From Dama dama (taxonomy: Eukaryota; Chordata; Mammalia; Artiodactyla; Cervidae): a DNA stretch of 64,000 bases. Of the stretch, positions 50,841 to 63,400 are shown piece by piece. A program made the position numbers and the translations under genes. The stretch spans positions 992,001 through 1,056,000 of the forward strand of contig NW_026870906.1 in the NCBI RefSeq assembly GCF_033118175.1, given 5' to 3'. Below the pieces are notes generated by a model. The model saw nothing but the letters and a program-made list of their open reading frames with translations. It did no database searches and was not told where the DNA came from. How positions within the stretch are numbered: position 1 is the stretch's first letter; the number at the start of each line of letters is the position of its first letter.

Positions 50841-53800
50841 TCAACACCGCTTCATGCTCCTCCTATTTTTCAGACCGTTTCATGCTCCTCATATTTTTCA
50901 CACCTTTAATGGCTCTTCGTATTTTTCACAGCTTTTCAGGCTCTTCGTGTTTTTCAACACTGCTTCATGCTCCTCCTATTTTTCAGACCGTTTCATGCTA
51001 CTCATAATTTTCACACCTTTTGAAGCTCTTCATATTTTTCACACATTTTCAGGCTCTTCTAGTTTTTCAACACCGCTTCATTCTCCTCCTATTTTTCAGA
51101 CTGTTTCATGCTCCTCATATTTTTGACACCGTTTGAAGCTCTTCATATTTTTCACACGTTTTCAGGTTCTTCATGTTTTTCAACACCGCTTCTTGCTCCT
51201 CCTATTTTTCAGACAGTTTCATGCTCCTCATATTTTTCAGACTTTCTGAAGCTCTTCAGATTTTTCACACCTTTTCAGGCTCTTCATGTTTTTGAACACC
51301 GTTTGATACTCCTCATAATTTTCAGGCCGTTTCATGCTCCTCATTTTTTGACACCTTTTGAAGCTCTTCACGTTTTTCAACTCCGTTTCATGCTCCTCTT
51401 AATTTTCAGACCATTTGATCCTCCTCTTATTTTTCAGACCGTTTCATGCTCCTCATATTTTTGACACCTTTTGAAGCTCTTCATATTTTTCACACCTTTT
51501 CAGGCTCTTCATGTTTTTCAACACCATTTCATGCTCCTCATATTTTTGATAGCTTTTTAAGCTCTTCATATTTTTCACACCTTCTCAGGCTTTTCATGCT
51601 TCTGAACACCGTTTCATGCTAATCCTATTTTTCAGACCGTTTCACGCTCCTCATATTTTTGAAACCTTTTGAAGCTCTTCATATTTTTAACACCTTTTCA
51701 GGCTCTTCAAGTAATTCAACAACGTTTCTGCTCCTCCTATTTTTCAGACCTTTTCATGCTCCTCATATTTTTGACACCTTTGAAGCTCTTCATGATTTTC
51801 CAACCTTTACAGGTTCTTCATGTTTTTCAACACCGTCTCATGCTCCTCCTATTTTTCAGACCGTTTAATGCTCCTCATATTTTTGACACCTCTTGAATCT
51901 CTTCATATTTTTCACACCTTTTCATGCTCTTCATGTTTTCATACAACGTTTCATGCTCCTCCCATTTTTCAGACCATTTCTTGCTCCTCATATTTTTCAG
52001 ACCGTCTCATGCTCCTCTTATTTATGACAGCTTTTGAAGCTCTTCATATTTTTCACACTTTTTGAAGCTCTTCATGTTTTTCAACACCGTTTCATGCTCC
52101 TCCAATGTTTATGACCCTTTCATGCTCCTCATATTTTTAACATCTTTTGAAGCTCTTCATATTTTTCATACCTTTTCAAGCAATTCATGTGTTCAACACC
52201 ATTTTATGCTCCTCCTATTTTTCAGACCCTTTCATGCTCCTCATATTATTGACATCTTCTGAAGCTCTTCTTATTGTTCACAGCTTTTCAGGCTCTTCAT
52301 GATTTTCAACACCGTTTCATGCTCCTCCTATTTTTCAGATGGTTTCAGGCTCCTCATATTTTTGACACCTTTTGAAGCTCTTCATGTTTTTCAACACCGT
52401 TTCATGCTCGTCCTATTTTTTAGACCGTTTCATGGTCCTCATATTTTTCTGACAGTTTCATGTTCCTCATATTTTTGACACCTTTGAAGCTCTTCATATT
52501 TTTCCAACGTTTTCAGGTTCTTCATGTTTTTACACCGTCTCATGCTTCTCCTATTTTTAAGACCGTTTCATGCTCCTCATATTTTTGACACCTTTTGAAG
52601 CTCTTCATATTTTTCACACCTTTTCATTCTCTTCATGTTTTTCAACACCGTTTCATGCTCCTCCTCTTTTCCAGACCGTTTCTTGCTCCTCATATTTTTG
52701 ACAGCTTTTGAAGCAGTTTATATTTTTCACACTTTTAATGCTCCTCATGTTTTCCAACACCGTTTCATGCTCCTCATATATTTGACACCTTTTGAAGCTC
52801 TTCATATTTTTCACCTTTTCAGGCTTTTCATGTTTTTGAACACCGTTTCATGCTCCTCATATTTTTGACACCTTTTGAACTCTTGATATATTTCACACCT
52901 TTTCAGGCTCTTCATGTTTTTGAACACTGTTTAATGCTCCTCCTATTTTTCAGAGAGTTGCATGCTCCTCATATTTTTGACACATTTTGAAGCTCTTCAT
53001 ATTTTTCACACCTTTTCATGCTCTTTAGGTTTTTCTCCACCGTTTCATGCTGTTCCAATTTTTCAGACAGTTTCATGCTCCTCTTTTTTTTGACACCTTT
53101 TGAAGCTCTTCATATTTTTAACACTTATCATGCTCTTCATGTTTTTCAACACCGTTTCATGCTCCTCCTATTTTTCAGACCGTTTCATGCTCCTCATAAT
53201 TTTGACACCTTGAAAACTCTTCATATATTTCCAACCTTTTCAGGTTCTTCATGTTTTTCAACACCATCTCATGCTCCTACTTTTTTTCAGACCGTTCCAT
53301 CCTCCTCATATTTTTGACTCCTTTTGAAGATCTTCATATTTTTCAGACTTTTAATGCTCTTCATGTTATTCAACACCGTTACATGCTCCTCATATTTTTG
53401 ACACCTTTTGCAGCTCTTCATATTTTTCTCACCTTTTGAAACTCTTCATATTTTTCACACCCTTTGAAACTCTTCATATTTTTCACACCTTTTCAGGCTC
53501 TTCATGTTTTTGAACACCGTTTCATGCTCCTCCTATTTGTGACAACTTTTGAAGCTCTTCATATTTTTCACACCTTTTCAGGCTCTTCATGGTTTTCAAC
53601 ACCGCTTCATTCTCCTCGTATTTTTCAGACCGTTTAATGCACCTCATATTTTTCACACCTTTTGAAGCTCTTTATATTTTTCACACCTTTTCAGGCTCTT
53701 CATGTTTTTGAACACCGCTTCATGCTCCTCCTATTTTTCAGACCGTTTCATGCTCCACATATTTTTGGCACCTTTTGAAGATCTTCATATTTTTCACACC

Positions 53801-55600
53801 TTTTCATGTTCTTCATGTTTTTCAACACCGTTTCTTGCTCCTACTGTTTTTCAGACCGTTTCATGCTCCTCGTATTTTTGACACTTTTTGAAGCTCTTCC
53901 TATTTTTCAACACCGTTTCATACTTGTCCTATTTTTCAGACCGTTTCATGGTCCTCATTATTTCAGACCGTTTCATGCTTCTCATATTTTTGACACCTTT
54001 TGAAGCTCTTCATATTTTTCACACCTTTTCAGGTTCTTCATGTTTTTCAACACCGTTTCATGCTCCTCCTATTTTTCAGACCTTTTCATGCTCCTCATAT
54101 TTTTGACACCTTTTAAGCTCTTCATGTTTTTCCAACCTTTTCAGGTTCTTCATGTTTTTCAACAGCGTCTCATGCTCCTCCTATTTTCAGACCGTTTCAT
54201 GCTCCTCATATTTTTGAGACCTTTTGAAGCTCTTCATATTTTTCACACTTTTTCTTGCTCTTCATGTTTTCATACAACGTTTCATGCTCCTCCCATTTTT
54301 CAGACCATTTCTTGCTCCTCATATTTTTCAGACCGTCTCATGCTCCTCTTATTTATGACAGCTTTTGAAGCTCTTCATATTTTTCACACTTTTGAAGCTC
54401 TTCATGTTTTTCAACACAGTTTCATGCTCCTTCAATGTTTATAACCCTTTCATGCTCCTCATATTTTTAACATCTTTTGAAGCTCTTCATATTTTTCAGA
54501 CCTCTTCAAGCAATTCATGTGTTCAACACCATTTCATGCTCCTCCTATTTTTCAGACCCTTTCATGCTCCTCATATTATTGACACCTTCTGAAGCTCTTC
54601 TTATTGTTCACACCTTTTCAGGCTCTTCATGATTTTCATCACCGTATCATGCTCCTCCTATTTTTAAGACCGTTTCATGCTCCTCATATTTTTGGCACCT
54701 TTTGAAGCTCTTCATATTTTTCACACCTTTTCATTCTCTTCATGTTTTTCAACACCGTTTCATGCTCCTCCTCTTTTCCAGACCGTTTCTTGCTCCTCAT
54801 ATTTTTTACAGCTTTTGAAGCTGTTTATATTTTTCACACTTTTAATGCTCCTCATGTTTTTCAACACCGTTTCATGCTCGTCCTAATTTTTAGACTGTTT
54901 CATGCTCCTCCTATTTTTCAGACCGTTTCATGCTCCTCATATTTTTGACACCTTGAAAGCTCTTCATATATTTCCAACCTTTTCAGGTTCTTCATGTTTT
55001 TCAACACCATCTCATGCTCCTACTTTTTTTCAGACCGTTCCATGCTCCTCATATTATTGACTCCTTTTGAAGATCTTCATATTTTTCACACTTTTAATGC
55101 TCTTCATGTTATTCAACACCGTTACATGCTCCTCATATTTTTGACACCTTTTGCAGCTCTTCAAATTTTTCACACCTTTTCAGGATCTTCATGTTTTTCA
55201 ACACCGTCTCATGCTCCTCCTTTTTTTGAAACCTTTTGAAGCTCTTCATATATTTGACACCTTTTCAGGATCTTCATGTTTTTCAACACCGTCTCATGCT
55301 CCTCCTATTTTTTTTACCCGTTTCATGCGACTAATAATTTTGAAACCTTTTGAAGCTCTTCATATTTTTCACATCTTTTCATGCTCTTTATGTTTTTCAA
55401 CACCGTTTCATACTCCTCCTATATTTCAGACCGTTTCATGATCCTCATATTTTTGACACCTTTTGAAGCTCTTCATATTTTTCACACCTTTTCAGGCTTT
55501 TGATGTTTTTCAATACCATTTCATGCTCCTCCTATCTTTCAGAACCATTCATGCTACTGATATTTTTGACACCTTTTGAAGCTCTTCATATTTTTCACAC
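50840..55600. repeat. Link plus family C blocks, copies 5 and 6
   Basis: The segment 50,847-53,420 (link, GTTTGATACTCC, AGTAATTCAACAACG, TTATTTATGACAGC and following) recurs at 57,494-60,066 (offset 6,647). The segment 53,470-54,660 recurs at about 62,566-63,757 (offset 9,096). The segment 54,950-55,600 copies 39,360-40,010. Compared with earlier C copies, 51,720-51,740 lacks a few hundred bases after AGTAATTCAACAACG and jumps to CAGACCTTTTC, an in-register deletion shared with 58,370. Confidence 0.82.
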
Positions 55601-55990
55601 CTTTTCAGGCTCTTCATTTTTTTCAACATCGTTTCATGCTCCTCCTATTTTTCAGACCGTTTCATGCTCCTCATATTTTTGACACCTTTTGGAGATTTTC
55701 ATATATTTCACACTTTTTCAGGCTCTTCATGTTTTTCAACACCACTTCATGATCCTCCTATTTTTCAGACCGTTTCTTGCTCCTCTAATTTTTGACACCT
55801 TTTGAAGCTCTTCGTATTTTTCACACCTTTTGAAACTCTTCATATTTTTCACACCTTTTGAAGCTCTTCATATTTTTCACACCTTTTCAGGCTCTTCATG
55901 TTTTTGAACACCGTTTCATGCTCCTCTTATTTGTGACAACTTTTGAAGCTCTTCATATTTTTCACACCTTTTCAGGCTCTTCATGTTTTT
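55600..55990. repeat. Family D segment
   Basis: CATTTTTTTCAACATCG, GGAGATTTTCATATATTTC and CATGATCCTCC are followed by three a monomers with CTTCGTATT first. It is close to 19,805-20,180, including the triple a run. Confidence 0.78.
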
Positions 55991-57480
55991 GAACACCACT
56001 TCTTGCTCCTTAATTTTTGGAGATAGTTTCATGCTTCTCATATTTTTGACACCTTTTGAATCTCTTCATATTTTTCACACCTTTTAAGGCTCTGCATGCT
56101 TTTCAATACTGCTTCATGCTACTCCTATTTTTCAGACCGTTTCATGCTCCTCATATTTTTGACACCTTTTGAAGCCTTTCATATTTTTCAAAACTTTTCA
56201 GTTTCTTCATGTTTTTCAATACCGCTTCATGCTCTTCCTATTTTTCAGACCGTTTCATGCTCCTCTTATTTTTCACACTTTCTGAAGCTCTTCAGATTTT
56301 TCACACCTTTACAGGCTCTTCATGTTTTCAACACCATTTCATGCTCCTCCTATTTTTCAGACCGTTTCATGCTTCTCTCAATTTTGACACCTTTTGAAGC
56401 TCTTCATATTTTTCACACCTTTTCAGGCTCTTCATGTTTCTGAACACCGTTTCATGCTCCTCATATTTTTGACGCCTTTTGAAGCTCTTTATATTTTTCA
56501 CACCTTTTCTGGCTCTTCATGTTTTTTAACAGCGCTTCATGCTCCTCCTATTTTTCAGACCATATCATGCTCCTCATATTTTTCACACCTTTTGAAGCTC
56601 TTCACATTTTTCACACCTTTTTAGGCTCTTCATGTTTTTCAACAACGCTTCAAGCTCCTCCTATTTGTCTGACTGTTTCATGCTCCTCATATTTTTGACA
56701 CATTTTGAAGGTCTTCATATTTTTCACACCTTTTCAGGCTCGTCATGTTTTTGAACACCTTTTCATGCTCCTCATCTTTTTGAAACCTTTAGAAGCTCTT
56801 CATATTTTTCACACCTTTTCAGGCTCTTCATGTTTTTCCACACCGCTTCATGCTCCTCCTATTTTCAGACCGTTTCATGCTCCTCTCATTTTTGACACCT
56901 TTTGAAGCTCTTCATATTTTTCACACATTTTGAAGCTCTTTATATTTTTTACACTTTTTTAAGCTCTTCATATTTTTCAAAACTTTTCAGCCTCTTCATA
57001 TTTTTGAACATCTTTTCAGGCTCTTCATTTTTTTCAACACCGCTTGATGCTCCTCCTATTTTTCAGACCATTTCATGCTCCTCATAATTTTGACACCTTT
57101 TGAAGCTTTTGATATTTTTCACACATTTTCAGGCTCTTCATGTTGTTCAACACCGCTTCATGCTCCTCCTATTTTTCAGACTGTTTCATGCTCCTCATAT
57201 TTTTGACACCTTTTGAAGCTCTTCATATTTTTCACACCTTTTCAGGCTCTTCATGTTTTTGAACACCACTTCTTGCTCCTTAATTTTTGGAGATAGTTTC
57301 ATGCTTCTCATATTTTTGACACCTTTTGAAGCTCTTCATATTTTTCACACCTTTTAAGGCTCTGCATGCTTTTCAATACTTCTTCATGCTACTCCTATTT
57401 TTCAGACCGTTTCATGCTCCTCATATTTTTTGACACCGTTTGAAGCTCTTCATATTTTTCACACCTTTTCAGGCTCCTCA
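55990..57480. repeat. Family A block, one contracted unit
   Basis: Markers at 56,019 and 57,289 are 1,270 bp apart, one tetramer shorter than the 1,382-bp unit. The AAGGCTCTGC tetramer near 56,089 runs straight into the AACTTTTCAGTTTC tetramer, so the CAAAACCG tetramer is the one missing. This is the last A marker in the window. Confidence 0.82.
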
Positions 57481-60400
57481 TGTTTTTCAAAACCGCTTCA
57501 TGCTCCTCCTATTTTTCAGACCGTTTCATGCTCCTCATATTTTTCACACCTTTAATGGCTCTTCGTATTTTTCACAGCTTTTCAGGCTCTTCGTGTTTTT
57601 CAACACTGCTTCATGCTCCTCCTATTTTTCAGACCGTTTCATGCTACTCATAATTTTCACACCTTTTGAAGCTCTTCATATTTTTCACACATTTTCAGGC
57701 TCTTCTAGTTTTTCAACACCGCTTCATTCTCCTCCTATTTTTCAGACTGTTTCATGCTCCTCATATTTTTGACACCGTTTGAAGCTCTTCATATTTTTCA
57801 CACGTTTTCAGGTTCTTCATGTTTTTCAACACCGCTTCTTGCTCCTCCTATTTTTCAGACAGTTTCATGCTCCTCATATTTTTCAGACTTTCTGAAGCTC
57901 TTCAGATTTTTCACACCTTTTCAGGCTCTTCATGTTTTTGAACACCGTTTGATACTCCTCATAATTTTCAGGCCGTTTCATGCTCCTCATATTTTTGACA
58001 CCTTTTGAAGCTCTTCACGTTTTTCAACTCCGTTTCATGCTCCTCTTAATTTTCAGACCATTTGATCCTCCTCTTATTTTTCAGACCGTTTCATGCTCCT
58101 CATATTTTTGACACCTTTTGAAGCTCTTCATATTTTTCACACCTTTTCAGGCTCTTCATGTTTTTCAACACCATTTCATGCTCCTCATATTTTTGATAGC
58201 TTTTTAAGCTCTTCATATTTTTCACACCTTCTCAGGCTTTTCATGCTTCTGAACACCGTTTCATGCTAATCCTATTTTTCAGACCGTTTCACGCTCCTCA
58301 TATTTTTGAAACCTTTTGAAGCTCTTCATATTTTTAACACCTTTTCAGGCTCTTCAAGTAATTCAACAACGTTTCTGCTCCTCCTATTTTTCAGACCTTT
58401 TCATGCTCCTCATATTTTTGACACCTTTGAAGCTCTTCATGATTTTCCAACCTTTACAGGTTCTTCATGTTTTTCAACACCGTCTCATGCTCCTCCTATT
58501 TTTCAGACCGTTTAATGCTCCTCATATTTTTGACACCTCTTGAATCTCTTCATATTTTTCACACCTTTTCATGCTCTTCATGTTTTCATACAACGTTTCA
58601 TGCTCCTCCCATTTTTCAGACCATTTCTTGCTCCTCATATTTTTCAGACCGTCTCATGCTCCTCTTATTTATGACAGCTTTTGAAGCTCTTCATATTTTT
58701 CACACTTTTTGAAGCTCTTCATGTTTTTCAACACCGTTTCATGCTCCTCCAATGTTTATGACCCTTTCATGCTCCTCATATTTTTAACATCTTTTGAAGC
58801 TCTTCATATTTTTCATACCTTTTCAAGCAATTCATGTGTTCAACACCATTTTATGCTCCTCCTATTTTTCAGACCCTTTCATGCTCCTCATATTATTGAC
58901 ATCTTCTGAAGCTCTTCTTATTGTTCACAGCTTTTCAGGCTCTTCATGATTTTCAACACCGTTTCATGCTCCTCCTATTTTTCAGATGGTTTCAGGCTCC
59001 TCATATTTTTGACACCTTTTGAAGCTCTTCATGTTTTTCAACACCGTTTCATGCTCATCCTATTTTTTAGACCGTTTCATGGTCCTCATATTTTTCTGAC
59101 AGTTTCATGTTCCTCATATTTTTGACACCTTTGAAGCTCTTCATATTTTTCCAACGTTTTCAGGTTCTTCATGTTTTTACACCGTCTCATGCTTCTCCTA
59201 TTTTTAAGACCGTTTCATGCTCCTCATATTTTTGACACCTTTTGAAGCTCTTCATATTTTTCACACCTTTTCATTCTCTTCATGTTTTTCAACACCGTTT
59301 CATGCTCCTCCTCTTTTCCAGACCGTTTCTTGCTCCTCATATTTTTGACAGCTTTTGAAGCAGTTTATATTTTTCACACTTTTAATGCTCCTCATGTTTT
59401 TCAACACCGTTTCATGCTCCTCATATATTTGACACCTTTGGAAGCTCTTCATATTTTTCACCTTTTCAGGCTTTTCATGTTTTTGAACACCGTTTCATGC
59501 TCCTCATATTTTTGACACCTTTTGAACTCTTGATATATTTCACACCTTTTCAGGCTCTTCATGTTTTTGAACACTGTTTAATGCTCCTCCTATTTTTCAG
59601 AGAGTTGCATGCTCCTCATATTTTTGACACATTTTGAAGCTCTTCATATTTTTCACACCTTTTCATGCTCTTCAGGTTTTTCACCACCGTTTCATGCTGT
59701 TCCAATTTTTCAGACAGTTTCATGCTCCTCTTTTTTTTGACACCTTTTGAAGCTCTTCATATTTTTAACACTTATCATGCTCTTCATGTTTTTCAACACC
59801 GTTTCATGCTCCTCCTATTTTTCAGACCGTTTCATGCTCCTCATATTTTTGACACCTTGAAAACTCTTCATATATTTCCAACCTTTTCAGGTTCTTCATG
59901 TTTTTCAACACCATCTCATGCTCCTACTTTTTTTCAGACCGTTCCATCCTCCTCATATTTTTGACTCCTTTTGAAGATCTTCATATTTTTCAGACTTTTA
60001 ATGCTCTTCATGTTATTCAACACCGTTACATGCTCCTCATATTTTTGACACCTTTTGCAGCTCTTCAAATTTTTCACACCTTTTCAGGATCTTCATGTTT
60101 TCAACACCGTCTCATGCTCCTCCTTTTTTTGAAACCTTTTGAAGCTCTTCATATATTTCACACCTTTTCAGGATCTTCATGTTTTTCAACACCGTCTCAT
60201 GCTCCTCCTATTTTTTTTACTCGTTTCATGCGACTAATAATTTTGAAACCTTTTGAAGCTCTTCATATTTTCCACACCTTTTCATGCTCTTTATGTTTTT
60301 CAACACCGTTTCATACTCCTCGTATATTTCAGACCGTTTCATGATCCTCATATTTTTGACACCTTTTGAAGCTCTTCATATTTTTCACACCTTTTCAGGC

Positions 60401-63400
60401 TCTTCATTTTTTTCAACATCGTTTCATGCTCCTCCTATTTTTCAGACCGTTTCATGCTCCTCATATTTTTGACACCTTTTGGAAATTTTCATATATTTCA
60501 CATTTTTTCAGGCTCTTCATGTTTTTCAACACCACTTCATGATCCTCCTATTTTTCAGACCGTTTCTTGCTCCTCTAATTTTTGACACCTTTTGAAGCTC
60601 TTCATATTTTTCTCACCTTTTAAACTCTTCATATTTTTCACACCCTTTGAAGCTCTTCATATTTTTCACACCTTTTCAGGCTCTTCATGTTTTTGAACAC
60701 CGTTTCATGCTCCTCCTATTTGTGACAACTTTTGAAGCTCTTCATATTTTTCACACCTTTTCAGGTTCTTCATGTTTTTCAACACCGTTTCATGCTCCTC
60801 CTATTTTTCAGACCTTTTCATGCTCCTCATATTTTTGACACCTTTGAAGCTCTTCATGTTTTTCCAACCTTTTCAGGTTCTTCATGTTTTTCAACAGCGT
60901 CTCATGCTCCTCCTATTTTTCAGACCGTTTCATGCTCCTCATATTTTTGAGACCTTTTGAAGCTCTTCATATTTTTCACACTTTTTCTTGCTCTTCATGT
61001 TTTCATACAACGTTTCATGCTCCTCCCATTTTTCAGACCATTTCTTGCTCCTCATATTTTTCAGACCGTCTCATGCTCCTCTTATTTATGACAGCTTTTG
61101 AAGCTCTTCATATTTTTCACACTTTTGAAGCTCTTCATGTTTTTCAACACCGTTTCATGCTCCTCCAATGTTTATAACCCTTTCATGCTCCTCATATTTT
61201 TAACATCTTTTGAAGCTCTTCATATTTTTCAGACCTCTTCAATCAATTCATGTGTTCAACACCATTTCATGCTCCTCCTATTTTTCAGACCCTTTCATGC
61301 TCCTCATATTATTGACACCTTCTGAAGCTCTTCTTATTGTTCACACCTTTTCAGGCTCTTCATGATTTTCAACACCGTTTCATGCTCCTCCTATTTTTCA
61401 GATGGTTTCAGGCTCCTCATATTTTTGACACATTTTGAAGCTCTTCATATTTTTCACACCTTTTCATGCTCTTCAGGTTTTCACCACCGTTTCATGCTGT
61501 TCCAATTTTTCAGACAGTTTCATGCTCCTCTTTTTTTTGACACCTTTTGAAGCTCTTCATATTTTTAACACTTATCATGCTCTTCATGTTTTTCAACACC
61601 GTTTCATGCTCCTCCTATTTTTCAGACCGTTTCATGCTCCTCATATTTTTGACACCTTGAAAACTCTTCATATATTTCCAACCTTTTCAGGTTCTTCATG
61701 TTTTTCAACACCATCTCATGCTCCTACTTTTTTTCAGACCGTTCCATCCTCCTCATATTTTTGACTCCTTTTGAAGATCTTCATATTTTTCAGACTTTTA
61801 ATGCTCTTCATGTTATTCAACACCGGTACATGCTCCTCATATTTTTGACACCTTTTGCAGCTCTTCAAATTTTTCACACCTTTTCAGGATCTTCATGTTT
61901 TCAACACCGTCTCATGCTCCTCCTTTTTTTGAAACCTTTTGAAGCTCTTCATATATTTCACACCTTTTCAGGATCTTCATGTTTTTCAACACCGTCTCAT
62001 GCTCCTCCTATTTTTTTTACTCGTTTCATGCGACTAATAATTTTGAAACCTTTTGAAGCTCTTCATATTTTCCACACCTTTTCATGCTCTTTATGTTTTT
62101 CAACACCGTTTCATACTCCTCGTATATTTCAGACCGTTTCATGATCCTCATATTTTTGACACCTTTTGAAGCTCTTCATATTTTTCACACCTTTTCATGC
62201 TCTTTATGTTTTTCAACACCGTTTCATACTCCTCCTATATTTCAGACCGTTTCATGATCCTCATATTTTTGACACCTTTTGAAGCTCTTCATATTTTTCA
62301 CACCTTTTCAGGCTCTTCATTTTTTTCAACATCGTTTCATGCTCCTCCTATTTTTCAGACCGTTTCATGCTCCTCATATTTTTGACACCTTTTGGAAATT
62401 TTCATATATTTCACATTTTTTCAGGCTCTTCATGTTTTTCAACACCACTTCATGATCCTCCTATTTTTCAGACCGTTTCTTGCTCCTCTAATTTTTGACA
62501 CCTTTTGAAGCTCTTCATATTTTTCTCACCTTTTAAACTCTTCATATTTTTCACACCCTTTGAAGCTCTTCATATTTTTCACACCTTTTCAGGCTCTTCA
62601 TGTTTTTGAACACCGTTTCATGCTCCTCCTATTTGTGACAACTTTTGAAGCTCTTCATATTTTTCACACCTTTTCAGGCTCTTCATGTTTTTCAACACCG
62701 CTTCATTCTCCTCGTATTTTTCAGACCGTTTAATGCACCTCATATTTTTCACACCTTTTGAAGCTCTTTATATTTTTCACACCTTTTCAGGCTCTTCATG
62801 TTTTTGAACACCGCTTCATGCTCCTCCTATTTTTCAGACCGTTTCATGCTCCACATATTTTTGGCACCTTTTGAAGATCTTCATATTTTTCACACCTTTT
62901 CATGTTCTTCATGTTTTTCAACACCGTTTCATGCTCCTCCTGTTTTTCAGACCGTTTCATGCTCCTCGTATTTTTGACACTTTTTGAAGCTCTTCCTATT
63001 TTTCAACACCGTTTCATACTTGTCCTATTTTTCAGACCGTTTCATGGTCCTCATTATTTCAGACCGTTTCATGCTTCTCATATTTTTGACACCTTTTGAA
63101 GCTCTTCATATTTTTCACACCTTTTCAGGTTCTTCATGTTTTTCAACACCGTTTCATGCTCCTCCTATTTTTCAGACCTTTTCATGCTCCTCATATTTTT
63201 GACACCTTTGAAGCTCTTCATGTTTTTCCAACCTTTTCAGGTTCTTCATGTTTTTCAACAGCGTCTCATGCTCCTCCTATTTTTCAGACCGTTTCATGCT
63301 CCTCATATTTTTGAGACCTTTTGAAGCTCTTCATATTTTTCACACTTTTTCTTGCTCTTCATGTTTTCATACAACGTTTCATGCTCCTCCCATTTTTCAG